Shown one piece after another: positions 21,436 through 32,450 of a stretch of 64,000 nucleotides of DNA (its first letter is position 1; the number at the start of each line of letters is the position of its first letter). Both the position numbers and the translations under genes were made by a program. Where the stretch lies: assembly GCA_963576725.1 (NCBI GenBank), contig OY755240.1, positions 30,585,932-30,649,931 of the forward strand. The letters run 5' to 3'. The notes beneath the pieces were generated by a model. That model was not told where the DNA came from. It did no database searches and was given only the letters and a program-made list of their open reading frames with translations. Source of the DNA: Azorinus chamasolen. Lineage: Eukaryota > Mollusca > Bivalvia > Cardiida > Solecurtidae.

Positions 21436-21641
21436 CATGAGACACGCTCTAAACCGGAATTCCAGCAGGGAAGAATTAATATACTTTTATGTAGGTGGCT
21501 GCTTAATACAGGGTGGAAGCCATGCAGAAAGCTCCTAGAGGAGCTTTCGGCATGACATTCACCCTGAATTAAGCTGGTATTTGTCTACAAGACCGATATG
21601 TATACCAAATTTAACATTCGGTTTAGAGAGATTTTACTATA
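21436..21641 (+). mobile_element. D2-family TA MITE
   Basis: CTAAACCGGAATTCCAGC, TAGGTGGCTGCTTAAT, CAGAAAGCTCCTAGAGGAGC, CGGTTTAGAGAGATTTTACT. Matches the D2 copies at 32246 and 33247; the left terminus is eroded. Confidence 0.75.
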
Positions 21642-21802
21642 CCCTGTATAGGCATAATTATTCGTTGTAAGCATTGAACACAGATTAATCCTAATGAGAT
21701 GATGAGTACATTGTCATTGCATAACGTTCCAGAGCATTTAATTTTTTACCATTGCATTTTGAAAGTGGAACAGTCCATTACTGTTTTAAAGACAGGGTTC
21801 AT

Positions 21803-22041
21803 TAACCCATTTATCACTATATTATGTAAGTAAGACTCTTCCAGAACTTACTTTGGAACCCATCCATTTTTATGTGGAGGGTGCATAGCAAACAAAATAG
21901 TTTCTTGAATAAGAAATGTGCAAAGATGGTTTCAGCAAACAGTGCAGACCTTGATTAGAGGGTTCCTTCAGGAGCCTTCTGATCTGGGTCTACACTGTTT
22001 ACATATGCCGCTTTGAAGGGCCACTGGGCACAAAGGGTTAA
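21803..22041 (+). mobile_element. O-family TTAA MITE
   Basis: TTAA 21803-21806 and 22038-22041; ends CCCATTTATCACTATATTA and CTGGGCACAAAGGG. Its hairpin (TTAGAGGGTTCCTTCAGG / AGCCTTCTGATC) belongs to the shared core. Only one copy is seen here. Confidence 0.7.
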
Positions 22042-22131
22042 GTATGAAATAGGGTTCCTCTATGAGCCCTCTTATCTGGGTCTACACCGCTGGCCAATGC
22101 TAGCCAATTTGTTTTCCGCAGTCAAACGATT
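22042..22131 (+). mobile_element. L-family right-end fragment
   Basis: GGGTTCCTCTATGAGCCC, CTTATCTGGGTCTACACC, CGCAGTCAAACG. It lies directly after the O element. Confidence 0.5.
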
Positions 22132-22419
22132 AATATTCCTACCATATTTTGAAAGTAAATTGAAATGAAAAGAAAAACAAATAGCTGGACAGAGATTTCA
22201 TTTGTGATTACTTATAACGAACAATGTATACAATTTGCATCAACACGTTCAACCTCCAACGCAGTTATCTCCCCATAATCGCTACGCTGAAGACGTAGTG
22301 ACAAGGGAGATCACTGTGAGGAGTTTGCAACACGTTATGTACAAGTTTATTATATAACAACTGCTGGCCGAATAGAATACGGTCATTTTATAATTATATA
22401 ATGGTATACGAACACATGC

Positions 22420-22584
22420 TTGGCTAGCCTATGTTTGAATCGGTAAATTAGATCTACAATGTACATGTATATAATTTAATCATCTATCAAAGAAGACACT
22501 GGTTAGACAACTACCTACAGGAGTTGTCTGATCTGGTTCTAGTCTGTATATGTCAACTGACATCTCTGTCAATTAAAGGGTTAA
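22420..22584 (+). mobile_element. MITE right portion abutting A2
   Basis: Hairpin GACAACTACCTACAGGAGTTG/TCTGATC and right end CAATTAAAGGG + TTAA. That TTAA is also the left TTAA of the A2 element. Confidence 0.6.
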
Positions 22585-22816
22585 CCTTTCCCGTATGTAA
22601 GCGCATTTTGACGCATCTGCAAACAGAGTAGACCCAGAGCAGACGGCTCCTATAGGAGCCGTCTGATCAGGGTGTGCTCTGTTTGCTTATGATGTAATAT
22701 AGATATGATTCTACAGCTTCTGCCTGAACCGAAATGTTCTGTGTTCATATGCCATTATAAAAATAATTCATAACGACATTATTTCCTACATGAATATTCA
22801 TCAGGGAAAGGGTTAA
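22581..22816 (+). mobile_element. A2-variant TTAA MITE, complete
   Basis: TTAA 22581-22584 and 22813-22816; CCTTTCCCGTATGTAAGCG left end; hairpin GACGGCTCCTATAGGAGCCG; CTGCCTGAACCG instead of A's CTGCCATGGCC; right end CATCAGGGAAAGGG. Confidence 0.88.
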
Positions 22817-23014
22817 CATATGAGGCACATGGCTATTATTGTGGGGAGGAAACAGTGTTTAAGAATGTCAGAAATGAGGAAATGAAGACACGCAATATTG
22901 CACTGTGAATGAAAATGCATAAGTTTCTTTCTTACAAACAGGCTTTTGTTCGGAGGGCAGATTGTAGATAAGACATGTGGGTTCTTTTGGACTATTTATT
23001 CCATTAACCACGAC

Positions 23015-23170
23015 TTGTGTCGAATCTACATGTACATGAGACGTCGAGTAACCCGGAGTCTTATCAGGATCCAAGCTGTTTGACACTCAGTCGAAAGTTT
23101 CTCAAACCCTTGATCGAATCGACAGGAGTCAAGATTGCACCAGATCCAGACCTGAACAGATGCTAGATTG
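23015..23170. mobile_element. M-type MITE fragment
   Basis: GAGACGTCGAGTAACCCGG, CTTATCAGGATCCAAGC, GTTTGACACTCAGTCG, TGCACCAGATCCAGACC. Same order as other M fragments. Confidence 0.5.
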
Positions 23171-23187
23171 TCACAGTGGGATACGAG

Positions 23188-23405
23188 TTAACCCTTTAAA
23201 TGTTCTATATTCCTGTAAGAAAGTATGACTTCATGAATATTTATTAACTGGATTTATTTAATTGGAAACTTTTCAAGGAAAGGTTTTTGCTGTAACAAGA
23301 ACTGTAGACTTAGATCTTTATTATGTAAAAAGGCAAACAGAGCAGACCCTGATCAACTCTGTTTGAAAATGCATGAAAATGCGCATATATTAGGGAAAGA
23401 GCTAA
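23188..23405 (-). mobile_element. A2-like TTAA MITE, inverted
   Basis: TTAA (23188-23191) CCCTTTAAATGTTCTATAT ... ATTAGGGAAAGAG. The hairpin is reduced to CAGACCCTGATCAACTCTG. Confidence 0.65.
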
Positions 23406-23584
23406 ATGATTAACCCGTTATGTGCACAGGTTACAGTTTCGATATCACTATGTGATAAACGCATTGATATATAACATAATTTACGTCTCTCAATAATCGA
23501 ATAGGAACCACTAGAACACCCATGTCCATTAGTGTTACTTATTTAACTTTATATCCTTATATATACAGTAGTTTGTTGAATTTA

Positions 23585-23601
23585 CCCCCCCCCCCCCCCC
23601 C
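23585..23601. repeat. C homopolymer run
   Basis: 17 consecutive cytosines at the left edge of the duplicated segment. The length may be an assembly or polymerase-slippage artefact. Confidence 0.9.
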
Positions 23602-24347
23602 AGTGATTCCACTTTGAGTCCAATTCATAGTTTTACTACAACTCTATAAAGTCAATGACTGATTTCGGATAGTTCCCATATTTGGTAAGACTGTAACTAT
23701 TCCTGAAATGTCAACTTGTAATACGTTCTTTGATGTCTTGTCAGACTCTGTGTATGTAAATTATGGGCAAAAATTGAACACATATATCTTGTATACTTAC
23801 ATTTCGGAGTAGATACGTATATACAGTCAATCGGATGGAACTTTCAAAATTATTATATCTATAAATAGAATATTTCATTCCGGAAGGATCTATCATGATT
23901 TTCCCCATGTATATACATCACAGTGTAAGATCGATACCGCAACCTTTGACCTAGTCTATGTGCAAATGTCATCACAAATTGTGTTTGTTTTTGCTGTTGA
24001 AAGTCTTAAAAACGTATTAAATGTTATGCTATTTATATTCCCCATGTATATATACATCACAGTGTGAGGTCGATACCGTTAAGTTTGACCCAGTCTGTTT
24101 GAAAGTGTCATTACAAATTGTATTGTTTGTTTTTGTTGTTGAAAGTCTTAAGCGTTTTAAATGTCAATATGTTATTTAGATTTATCACATTCGATTTCAT
24201 ATATCTGGTGTATTTTTAAATGTGAGGCAATCATAGACAAAATATAATCTACATTATACTGTATTTAAGCAGCACTACCTTTACGGCACATCAGAATGAT
24301 ATCGCCTTGATGTTTAATTGTTTGTTGCATTGGGCCATGCAACATTA

Positions 24348-24571
24348 TTAAACCATTCCTCCTAGACTATTTTAGACCCAACCTCTTTGAATAAATCTAC
24401 CGAAAAGGAGCATTTATTAGAGAAAAGGAAATGTTTAGAACCGTGTAGTTTTGAAACCATATTGATAAATAGAGCATTAAAATTTTGCTCCTATGCAGCA
24501 AATTCTTTATTTATCACAATGGTTTCAAAAATTACTTTTACAGAAGGCGCCAGTAAGAGGGGATGAGTTAA
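24348..24571 (+). mobile_element. B-family MITE within duplication copy 1
   Basis: TTAA 24348-24351 and 24568-24571. Diverged hairpin with an insertion (GCATTAAAATTTTGCTCC). Orthologous to 43960-44133. Confidence 0.8.
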
Positions 24572-24837
24572 ATAGAAAGACTTCGAATTAACGGAAGAGA
24601 ATCAGACAGAAAGTATGATCGAAGACTAAAGCCGAACCACACATGCAATACCAATATTACAAGGTATAATGTCACAACGCACGATGACAAAAGTCGAATG
24701 AAACATGCAATTTCAATATTACAAGTTAAATACCACAACGCATGATGCATTGTTTGACCTGCACAGAGGTGTTGAGATTATATCAGAATATGAGCCGGGC
24801 TCACATAGGCTGGGAATTACCGTCCATTGTCAATTAA

Positions 24838-25180
24838 CTGGAAAATCCCTCTACTGCGACCACCAAAGAGAGGTCTAAGACTGGGTCATAGAGGAAGGTT
24901 GTAGCTTAATGCAAGAAGAAACATGTTTTATTTCTGCATTACTTGTTTATCTGCCTTTTAAGACGTTAAGTGGTCATTTATGAGAGACTATGCGGCCCTA
25001 AAAAAGAGGTCTAATTATGGGTTTGTAAGGCAGATGGCAGCTTAATGCAGGCCAAAAGTAATACAGAAAGCTCCTATCGGAGCTTTCTGTCTTACTTTTG
25101 CCCTGCATTAAGCAATCGCCTGCTTGTTAAGACTCCAGGGTTCAATAAATGAATGGCAGCTTAAGGCAGGCTCTATTGTA
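24838..25180 (+). mobile_element. Decayed D and D3 elements
   Basis: 24838-24995 is an eroded D/D3 copy (AAATCCCTCTACTGCGACC ... GTGGTCATTTATGAGAG). 24996-25180 is a better D3 copy with palindrome GAAAGCTCCTATCGGAGC and end AGGCTCTATTGTA. Confidence 0.6.
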
Positions 25181-25403
25181 CTTCTCACACATCTTACACG
25201 AGTTGATCACTAACTCTCTCGAAAGCGATCAAAAAGAAGAATCGTTTTATATTTTATTAAAACATATTTCATTTCATAAATTTCGCCATGTATTATAATT
25301 ATAATGGTGGGTACATGAATGACTAGTTCGAAAGCAGCGTGTTTATAGATACCCTGACTGGTTTTATACAGGTGGTGCATGTAGGTTAATGCACTCTTTT
25401 GTA

Positions 25404-25563
25404 GTATTACTAGCCTAGTTTAAGCTCCTAACGTATCCCGGGACAGTGATCCAGGGTTTACTGCGGATGAACCGTGTACGACCGAAAAGGCCAAGTCCTA
25501 CTGTGCCGGTTTGAGATGCCGGTGTATCCCGGCGTACAACCGTGGCGTTTATCATAACCCATG
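25404..25563. other. GC-rich unassigned stretch
   Basis: CCGGTTTGAGATGCCGGTG and CCCGGCGTACAACCGTGGCG stand out against AT-rich neighbours. No frame or family recognised. Confidence 0.35.
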
Positions 25564-25746
25564 TACACCTCCTGTAGTAGCCGTCTGATCAGGGTCTGCA
25601 CTGTTTTTCATGATATAACATAAATATAATTCTATTGTTTTTGCCATGATAAAAAAATCCTCTGTCAATGTACTGTTATAACAATTAATCTAATATTCAT
25701 AATGTCATTGCTTCTTATATATTGATATTTATGGAGTAAAGAGTTA
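25564..25746 (+). mobile_element. A-family MITE right half
   Basis: Begins at the hairpin centre (CTCCTGTAGTAGCCGTCTG) and runs to TATGGAGTAAAGAG + TTAA. Confidence 0.7.
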
Positions 25747-25856
25747 AATAGACGGTAACCCATTTAGCACTCGTGTTTGACTCTTTCAACGCTGGTATAA
25801 CAGAGTGGAATAGTTCATCACAGTTTAAAGTTCCAGTTCATTCTGTATGAAAGGGT

Positions 25857-26020
25857 AATGCGACCACTTAATAAACAGTTGTTTAATGCAGGACGAAAGT
25901 TATGCAGAAAGCTCCAAAAGGAGCTTTCTGCATAACTTTCGTCCTGCATTAAGTTACCACCTGCCTATGCCACCCAGAATTATGCCCCTTGTTGTTGGTC
26001 GCATTAGAGGGGTTTTACTG
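25857..26020 (+). mobile_element. D-family MITE, left end lost
   Basis: Starts AATGCGACCACTTAAT. Perfect inner palindrome around GAAAGCTCCAAAAGGAGC; complete right end TTAGAGGGGTTTTACTG + TA. Confidence 0.8.
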
Positions 26021-26039
26021 TACTTTATGAGAGGAGCTT

Positions 26040-26145
26040 GACTGACAATATTGCAGATCCTGATAAGAAGGCTCTCCAATTTGGGCCTATACTGTTTGCA
26101 AATGGCGATCCATGCGTTTCCGTTTCTCGCAATCAAAGGGTTAAA
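26040..26145 (+). mobile_element. L-family right half
   Basis: GCAGATCCTGATAAGAAGGC ... CTGTTTGCAAATGGCG ... CGCAATCAAAGGG + TTAA. Confidence 0.55.
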
Positions 26146-26488
26146 CTTCGAGCTTTTTAAAAATTTAAGTTCTTCCAATTTGTTTTAATTTTTTTAGAAA
26201 CTGCCAACAGGGTGAAACGGAATAGAGAACTTTATGATCATACCTCGAACTACTGGATAAGGGTTAACCCATAATTGCCAAGGGGGTTCGTAATATGGAC
26301 AGAGACAAACACATCAGACCTTGACAGGGAGTTGTCACATCAGGGTCTGCACTATTCGCTTCACAAATAATTTCCAAACGTCATGTTGACAAAGTAATTA
26401 TTGCAGAACACCTTCAAAATAATAAATGATTTGGTTCGTAATAGTTACATGTACATGTATATACGAGGACGGATTCACCAGGAACGGT

Positions 26489-26735
26489 CAATCCTCTACT
26501 CCACACATACGCTTTTCTACGCCTTTGCAAACAGAGTAGACCCAGATCAGACGGCTCCTGCAGGAACCTTCTGACCGGGGTCTGCTCTGTTTGCATATGA
26601 TATAATATGGATATGGTTCTACGATTTCTACCACGGCCAAAATATCTATATCCGTATTCTAGCATAACACTTAATGTAATTAATATTCATGATGTCTTTT
26701 TTTCTTTCAGGACTATTTACATGTATGGTGTTAAA
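26489..26735 (+). mobile_element. A-family MITE
   Basis: CTCTACTCCACACATACGC, hairpin GACGGCTCCTGCAGGAACC, right arm to ACATGTATGGTGTTAAAG. Both termini eroded. Confidence 0.75.
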
Positions 26736-27542
26736 GTATAATATTATTATGACTTACTGCAAATCAGGAACATTTAATTTTCAGAAGATCAGTGCATATC
26801 CAAATTCCCAGAGGAGAACTCTGCTCAGGGTCTGCACTCTTTGCCGTTCAAAATACGTATACCCTTTCATACTGAACGTACTCTATATCTACATGTAGAT
26901 ACTGATGAACCAATCCCCTTTCAGCATTCAAAGCGTTACATGTAATGCCATTGCATGGCGAGGAATGTTAATACGGAGAAATGGGATTCAATACAGAACA
27001 TGATTCAAGTAAACAGTTGACGGAGAAACCATGCTTATTTACATATACAGCATGAGGGTGACCGTGAAGCCTACACGTATTGTCAGGGTTTATCCCTTTA
27101 CCTAATGATTATTTATATAAGGCATACGGCATCATGAATATAATAATGTGATCCGATTTCTTGTGATGGTATAGGGACATATTCCTTCTGGCCTCGTAGA
27201 AACCCTAGCATTATATACTCAGCAAAATTTCTAATTGGTCGCATGCTATTTTGACCAAAATATGAAAGAAAAAAAAACCAAATGTTCGTATACGTACATG
27301 TACAAATGCAATATGCATAAAAGGAAGAAAAAGATCATTGCAAAAAGAGTAATCATCGGATGGTTATGTGTATGTCAACCTCTGTGCAAAGTTTAAGAAA
27401 AATATATATATCATTTTTAAACATAGTCAAGATTAATGGATGACCAATTTGAAAATGTGTTGAGTATATCTAGAGTATTTCATCAGCAAACATAGCAGAT
27501 CCTTTGAGGAACCTACTGATTCGTGTCTGCTTTGCTTATTAT
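26736..27542. other. Spacer with MITE scraps
   Basis: Core scraps at 26830-26850 and 27490-27535, and an inverted A/A2 end (CCCTTTACCTAATGATTATT) at 27105-27130. No gene is seen. Confidence 0.45.
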
Positions 27543-27786
27543 CCCTTTCCCTCATGTAAACGTGTTTTCACGCATCTGCAAACAGGGTAGACCCAGATCA
27601 GACGGTCTAGAGGAGCCGTCTGATCAGGGTTTGTGCTGTTTGCTACAATATTTTGATAGATCTGTTTATTTGCTTTCTAAAATGTCTACAATGATCCACC
27701 TTCCATATTTCTTTTTAACTATATTGTTAATGAATATTCAGTAGGTATTGAAAGTTAGCCTAAATACAGAACATGGAATGGGTTAT
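27543..27786 (-). mobile_element. J-family TTAA MITE, inverted
   Basis: CCCTTTCCCTCATGTAAACG ... TGAATATTCAGTAGGTATTG ... GAACATGGAATGGG + TTAT. Hairpin GACGGTCTAGAGGAGCCG with the A.A mismatch expected for inverted J. Confidence 0.85.
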
Positions 27787-28081
27787 ACAGGCGTGATTCA
27801 AAGGCATGTCCCGAGACCGTAAACAGAGCCCCAGGGTAAACTCGTCTTTCATATGCTAATTCGGATTAAGTAAAGGGCAGTATACAGAAGTATATAAAAC
27901 GAGTTGGTTTTGATTCAGTTTAGTGCATAATACGTTTAGTCAGTTCGAATACGTTTAGTCAGTTCGATACAGAACGAATTACATGTTTCCAAAGACTTGT
28001 GATTTTGAATGAATATCCAAACCATGAAAAGCTCTTTTTGTGATTATTACTTCAAATGTCATCTTTTTATGGCTTTATGGC

Positions 28082-28082
<1 letters not shown>

Positions 28083-28127
<45 letters not shown>
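28083..28127. repeat. (GA)n microsatellite
   Basis: Uninterrupted GA run of about 44 bases. It replaces the left half of an L MITE whose right half follows. Confidence 0.95.
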
Positions 28128-28130
<3 letters not shown>

Positions 28131-29290
28131 GCTCTCATCTAGGTCTACACTGTTTGCGAAGGGTATTAGTGACTCATGCTCCACCTTGTAAAGGTGAATT
28201 GTACCAAAGAGTGTAATCATCAAACAAACAAATGCGCAAATCAATAATAGTGATTGTTTCTTTCACAAGAATAAAATAATGCATGTTCTGCAATGAGAAG
28301 AGATTAATTTCGAAGCAGTTTACATCCTTCCTGGTCTCAAACAGGAATATCGATAGCTTCTGATAAGCGTGTGCAAGGTTTTAAAACAATAACTCATTAC
28401 AAACCTACTCTGTTAATAAAGGGAGACGTTTGTATGTTATCAACATTTTGGACAGAATTTCACATGTCTCAGATACAGTAACTAGTTGCATGTAAAGGTG
28501 TACAATTATACGGCATTACATTGTTGACTAGGCAAACATGATGTGAGAGTGAGTGAGTGAGTTGGGTTTTACGTCCGGCCAAAAGTATTTTAGTTATTTG
28601 CAGACGACAACCATTTGAGGCAAGTTATAGTGCTGCCTCACTGGAATGCCCTAGCCGCAGGCACATGGCAAGGACACCCCGTCCAGTCACATTATCCTGA
28701 CACCGGGCTGATCAGTCCTAGAACTACCTTTTTAATGTCGCGTGTAGACAAGGGGGCTACTAGTACCAAATTTTAGCGGCTGTTGGTCTGTCGCGACAGG
28801 GGACCGAACACACGACCTTCCGTACCGCAGGCGGACGCTCTACCACTGAGCCACGCGACCGGTCAAACATGAACATGTACTTAGCTATATATAATGAATG
28901 TTTGATGCTATCGTGCACATTTCACAATAAACAATTTAAAGTCACTCACTCACTCAACCACCCACACCCACATACTCACCCATTGACTCATCCACTCCTT
29001 CCCTCGCTTATTTACTTACTTACTTCCTTTGGCGTCTTTGCCAATGAAATATAGATCTAATTAATATATAATTTCTTCCAAGGTCAAAAGAGTTTCATAT
29101 TTTCGCTACCATCATGAAATAATAAGTAGATAATTATTGCCCGGTTTGAGCGATCAGTTTTGATTCAGATGGGATGCCAGGTAAACCAGTATTTCAAGAA
29201 GTTCCCGGATGTTCCACACCAGAGTCGTATTCTTAGAAATAAAAATACAGTGAAATCCCCTCTAACGCGACCACCAAAACAGACATAACT
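28128..29290. repeat. Segmental duplication block 2, copy 1
   Basis: Colinear with 46245-49310. Shared landmarks are GTGATTGTTTCTTTCAC, GATGCTATCGTGCACATTTC, CCAGGTAAACCAGTATTTC and TCGTATTCTTAGAAATAAAA. Copy 1 carries a SINE absent from copy 2, and copy 2 carries a Helitron absent from copy 1. Confidence 0.85.
28542..28863 (-). mobile_element. tRNA-derived SINE with target duplication
   Basis: The minus-strand head GGTCGCGTGGCTCAGTGGTA is tRNA-like (A box 28843-28853, B box 28801-28811). The body ends in a (CTCA)n tail. CAAACATGA flanks it at 28533-28541 and 28864-28872. The empty allele is seen in the duplicate near 47054 (CAAACATGATGAACATG). Different tRNA head from the 9.5 kb SINE. Confidence 0.88.
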
Positions 29291-29452
29291 CCGAACAGTA
29301 GAGGCATGTGGTAGCTTAATGCAGGACAAAAGGAATACAAAAAGCTCGTATAGGAGCTTTCTGCATTGCTTTCATCTTGCATTAAGCAACCACTTGCTTA
29401 TAAAGACAGCCATATTTATTCATTACGTTGTCGCATTTGAGGGGTTCTGCTG
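29248..29452 (+). mobile_element. D-family TA MITE, complete
   Basis: TA 29246-29247 and 29453-29454; CAGTGAAATCCCCTCTAACG ... GAGGGGTTCTGCTG; palindrome GCTCGTATAGGAGC. Absent at the matching site of the duplicate near 49292. Confidence 0.88.
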
Positions 29453-29567
29453 TAACGTTCAACTTCGATATTTAAAGTTGCTGTCAAAATTTTATTATTG
29501 CTCATAAACGTTAACCAAAAAGTTACTGTACTTTTACACCACGCTCTTGAAGTACTGTCAATTAATT

Positions 29568-29676
29568 TAACCTTGTACACGATTCGGGCGAATTTGTGAA
29601 AACCCTTGCAAACAGTTTAGATCCAGATGAGACATCGAGTAACTTGACGTCTCATCAGGATTCCGACTGTTTTAAC
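29568..29676. mobile_element. C/M-type core fragment
   Basis: GCAAACAGTTTAGATCC, GATGAGACATCGAGTAACTTG, ACGTCTCATCAGGATTCC: the C stem with the A.A mismatch (inverted polarity). Confidence 0.55.
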
Positions 29677-29761
29677 TGTTATATTAGTTGTCCTGAAAAG
29701 CTCTACTGTGGTAATTAAAGCTGACATTTTTCATGTACGATTGCTTAATTAATATGTTAAA

Positions 29762-30400
29762 GGTTGACAATTTGGTAAACTGCACGAAATGTTTGGAGAA
29801 CATTTCCTATTACATGTAGGTGATTCATCAGAGAGCTGTATATATATGCGTACAGACTACGTGTGAGGCAAGTGCATCAAATATCTGTTATAAAGGTGTA
29901 CTGATAAAGTGAACATTGAAAGCTCGAATGGGTGTACAGCTTGAATGGGTGTACAGTTTCAACGGGTGTCTGGCATAGCTGTGCGTACATGTATAAGATA
30001 ATAATGTATAGATAATAGAAACGTATAATTATAGTGTATAAATGTAATGTGGCTGACACACCAGTGCAGTATATTTTACCAATTTGGTAAATTGCGCAAA
30101 ATATTTGAGACAATTGCCTGTTACATATAGGCGATTCATCAAAGACATGTGTCTATGCTTACAGACTACATGTGAGGCAAGTGCATCAACTACATGTATC
30201 TGTTACAATGTATAAAGATGTTACGGTTTCTTTTTAACCCTTCTCATACTGATAAAGTGAGCATTGAAAGCTTGAATGGGTGTCTGGCATGGTTCTGCAT
30301 ATAAAATAATAATGTCAAGATAGTAGAAACATATAATTATAGTGTATAAAGATAATATGGCTGACAATTCATAACAATATGATTTACCAATTTGCCGTCC
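29762..30400. repeat. Tandem duplication of ~320 base unit
   Basis: Units 29762-30083 and 30084-30400 share TGTGAGGCAAGTGCATCAA, CTGATAAAGTGA, AATGGGTGTCTGGCAT and ATAATTATAGTGTATAAA in order. Unit 1 has an extra internal GAATGGGTGTACAG repeat. Confidence 0.85.
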
Positions 30401-30888
30401 ACCGGATACTGCAACCCTACATGTTGTACTGATAGCTTTGAACGTCTTGGGGGAGGTATAAGGAATGATACGAAGGTTAAGCACAAGGGCTCGTTTGGCG
30501 TGGTTTGTCACTCCAACTATACGCTAGTAACGATTTGTCAAGGTTTTTGTGTATGTAATGCTGTTCTAAAACGTTAATGTTGTCATACATTCAAAATTGT
30601 GCGGTTGATCGGCCTTTTACGGCTACCCCCAGTTTCATGGACATTGTACCGTGCTTCTGATGCGATGAATTTGAGGTTTCTTCTCTTGGACCTGTTTGAC
30701 GCTCAGCTGAATGTGCGTGGCTGGCAATTCATACAACAATTGCGATTGATCTGTCTTCCGTCGGGGACCACTGCCCTCCAGATTTTTGCGATGGTGTATC
30801 TTGAGCGAGGGTTAAAGATATGCTACATGTTTGGGCATGGACCGTGGTCTTATGGCACGATTGGTTGCACCAAGCGCATACTGATAAT
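30401..30888 (+). other. Unrecognised, less AT-rich stretch
   Basis: An open frame covers 30599-30910 (+) with fairly balanced composition, including VRGWQFIQQL, but it has no motif I recognise. Its last codons overlap a D3 element, so a complete gene is unlikely. Could be a decayed exon or transposon piece. Confidence 0.25.
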
Positions 30889-31089
30889 GTACCGTAGAAC
30901 CTGTATATAGCGACCATGAAAAAGAGGCATAATCTAGATTTTTAATAATGCTTAAAGCAGGACTGAAGTGATACGAAAAGCTCCTACAGGAGCTTTTTGT
31001 ATCACCTTTGCCCTGCATTAAGCAACCACCTGCATTTTAAGTCTCCTGTGTTCAATAAATGAATTGTCGCCTGAGACAGGTTCTACTGT
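30889..31089 (+). mobile_element. D3-family TA MITE
   Basis: CCGTAGAACCTGTATATAGC ... GCCTGAGACAGGTTCTACTG + TA; palindrome CTCCTACAGGAGC. D3 shares the D core but has its own ends. Confidence 0.8.
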
Positions 31090-31246
31090 ACAGTGTAAAG
31101 AGGGCCGGTAATTCATACATCCATTTGTGGTTGACATGGGGCCACTACCTCCAATGTTATAGTTGTCGTTCTGCCGGGTTATAATAAAGGGATAAATATA
31201 CAGTATTTATGCAAACATGTTCAAAGCCGCCGGGACATATTTCAGT

Positions 31247-31450
31247 ACAATATAACCTGTCTTAAGCGTCCCTCAAAAATAGGTCTAATCATGCGTCTGT
31301 AAGGCAGGTGGTAGCTTAATGCAGGTCAAACGTAAATCAGAAAGCTCCTATATGAGCTGTCTGCATTACTTTTGCCCTGCATTTAGCAACAACGTGTTTA
31401 AACACTCCTATGTTCAATAAATGAATGACCGCTTAGGACAGGTTCTGCCG
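31247..31450 (+). mobile_element. D3-family TA MITE
   Basis: Starts near AATATAACCTGTCTTAAGCG; ends GCTTAGGACAGGTTCTGCCG + TA. The palindrome is partly eroded (CTCCTATATGAGC). Confidence 0.75.
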
Positions 31451-31527
31451 TATCATTTGACTCATTCCTCAGTCGTGAGTAGACGACTCAGCACTATGGA
31501 TCGTGTGGTGTTTGTTCCGTATATCTT

Positions 31528-31752
31528 ACCCCCTTCCTTCATATAAAATCTTCTTCACGCATTTGCAGAGTAGACCCAAACCAGACGGCTCCTACAGAGT
31601 CTGCACTGTTTGCTTATAGAATTTTATAGATCTGTTTATTTACTTCCTAGAATGACTACAATGTTCCACCTCCCATATTTCTTTATAACTATTTTGTCCA
31701 TGAATATCCTGCAAATATTGAAATATTGAATAAACATAGAACAGGGTTAACG
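31528..31752 (-). mobile_element. J-family MITE, inverted
   Basis: CCCCCTTCCTTCATATAAAATC ... TTATTTACTTCCTAG ... ATAGAACAGGG + TTAA. The hairpin is largely deleted (GACGGCTCCTACAGAGTC). Confidence 0.75.
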
Positions 31753-32245
31753 GCACTTTGAAGAGACAGGTCGTTCACCCAGATTACAATGCAGCACGCG
31801 GCATTCGAATAACCTCTATTTTCCATTGAAATATGCTGTTTTAATAATATCTCAAAACGACTACTTTGTTATCTCGTTTGATACGTATTGATATTTTTTC
31901 AATGGGAATGCATAAGTTCGCAGGCACTCTTAAAATAGATTTGCTGTCTTTTCAAGATAGTCCAGGACTTGAAATAAAATAGGACTAGAAACAGAACATT
32001 ACGAAACACCTCTGTGAGAAAGCTTGGCGAAATGTTTAAATTTATAGCAAAGCTCAACAGCTTACCTTTTGTGCCAAATAAAGAACGTTATTCGGCCTCT
32101 CATCTGGATCCAAACTGTTTGCAAAGGTAATCACAGATCCGTCCACTGCAGAAACCCACGTGAGTCGCTTTCCGGCGACTACGTTAGTGAAAGGCATGTT
32201 ACAGTAATAATAAGTTTGAATTGGAACACAAGCTTATTGCAATAA

Positions 32246-32450
32246 AGTAAAACTTCTATAAACCGGAATTCTAGTAGAGAAGAATTTAGATTCTTTTAGG
32301 CAGGTGGCTGCTTAATGCAGGGTGAAAGTCAGGCAGAAAGCTCCTAGAGGAGCTTTCTGCATGACTTTCACCCTGCATTAAGTTGCCACCTGTCTCCAAG
32401 ACCGACAAGTATATCAAATGTAACGTCCGGTTTAGAGAGGTTTTACTGTA
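32246..32450 (+). mobile_element. D2-family TA MITE, unit 1
   Basis: AGTAAAACTTCTATAAACCGG and CCGGTTTAGAGAGGTTTTACTG; perfect inner stem CAGAAAGCTCCTAGAGGAGC. Present before the tandem duplication. Confidence 0.88.

Larger units (their letters stand above)
23602..25403. repeat. Segmental duplication block 1, copy 1
   Basis: Colinear with 42351-44768: shared CAGTGATT, CACATGTATATACA-type, TTTGACCCAGTCTGT, ACGGCAC(A/G)TCAGA and AAGCCGAACCACACATGCA blocks in the same order. Both copies hold the same B MITE. Copy 1 lacks the H, second B and D4 insertions found in copy 2. Contains an internal ~165 base duplication (CCCCATGTATATACATCACAG at 23903 and TTCCCCATGTATATATACATC at 24037). Confidence 0.85.

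Noticed and set aside
23585..23601. C17 run as a retroelement tail or G-quadruplex signal
   Set aside because: A single homopolymer without supporting structure; length may be a sequencing artefact.
28009..28244. Frames with Arg-Glu and Ser-Leu repeats
   Set aside because: Produced by the (GA)n microsatellite.
28801..28863. Possible tRNA gene on the minus strand
   Set aside because: Same reasoning: tRNA-like head of a SINE with target duplications, and empty in the duplicate locus.
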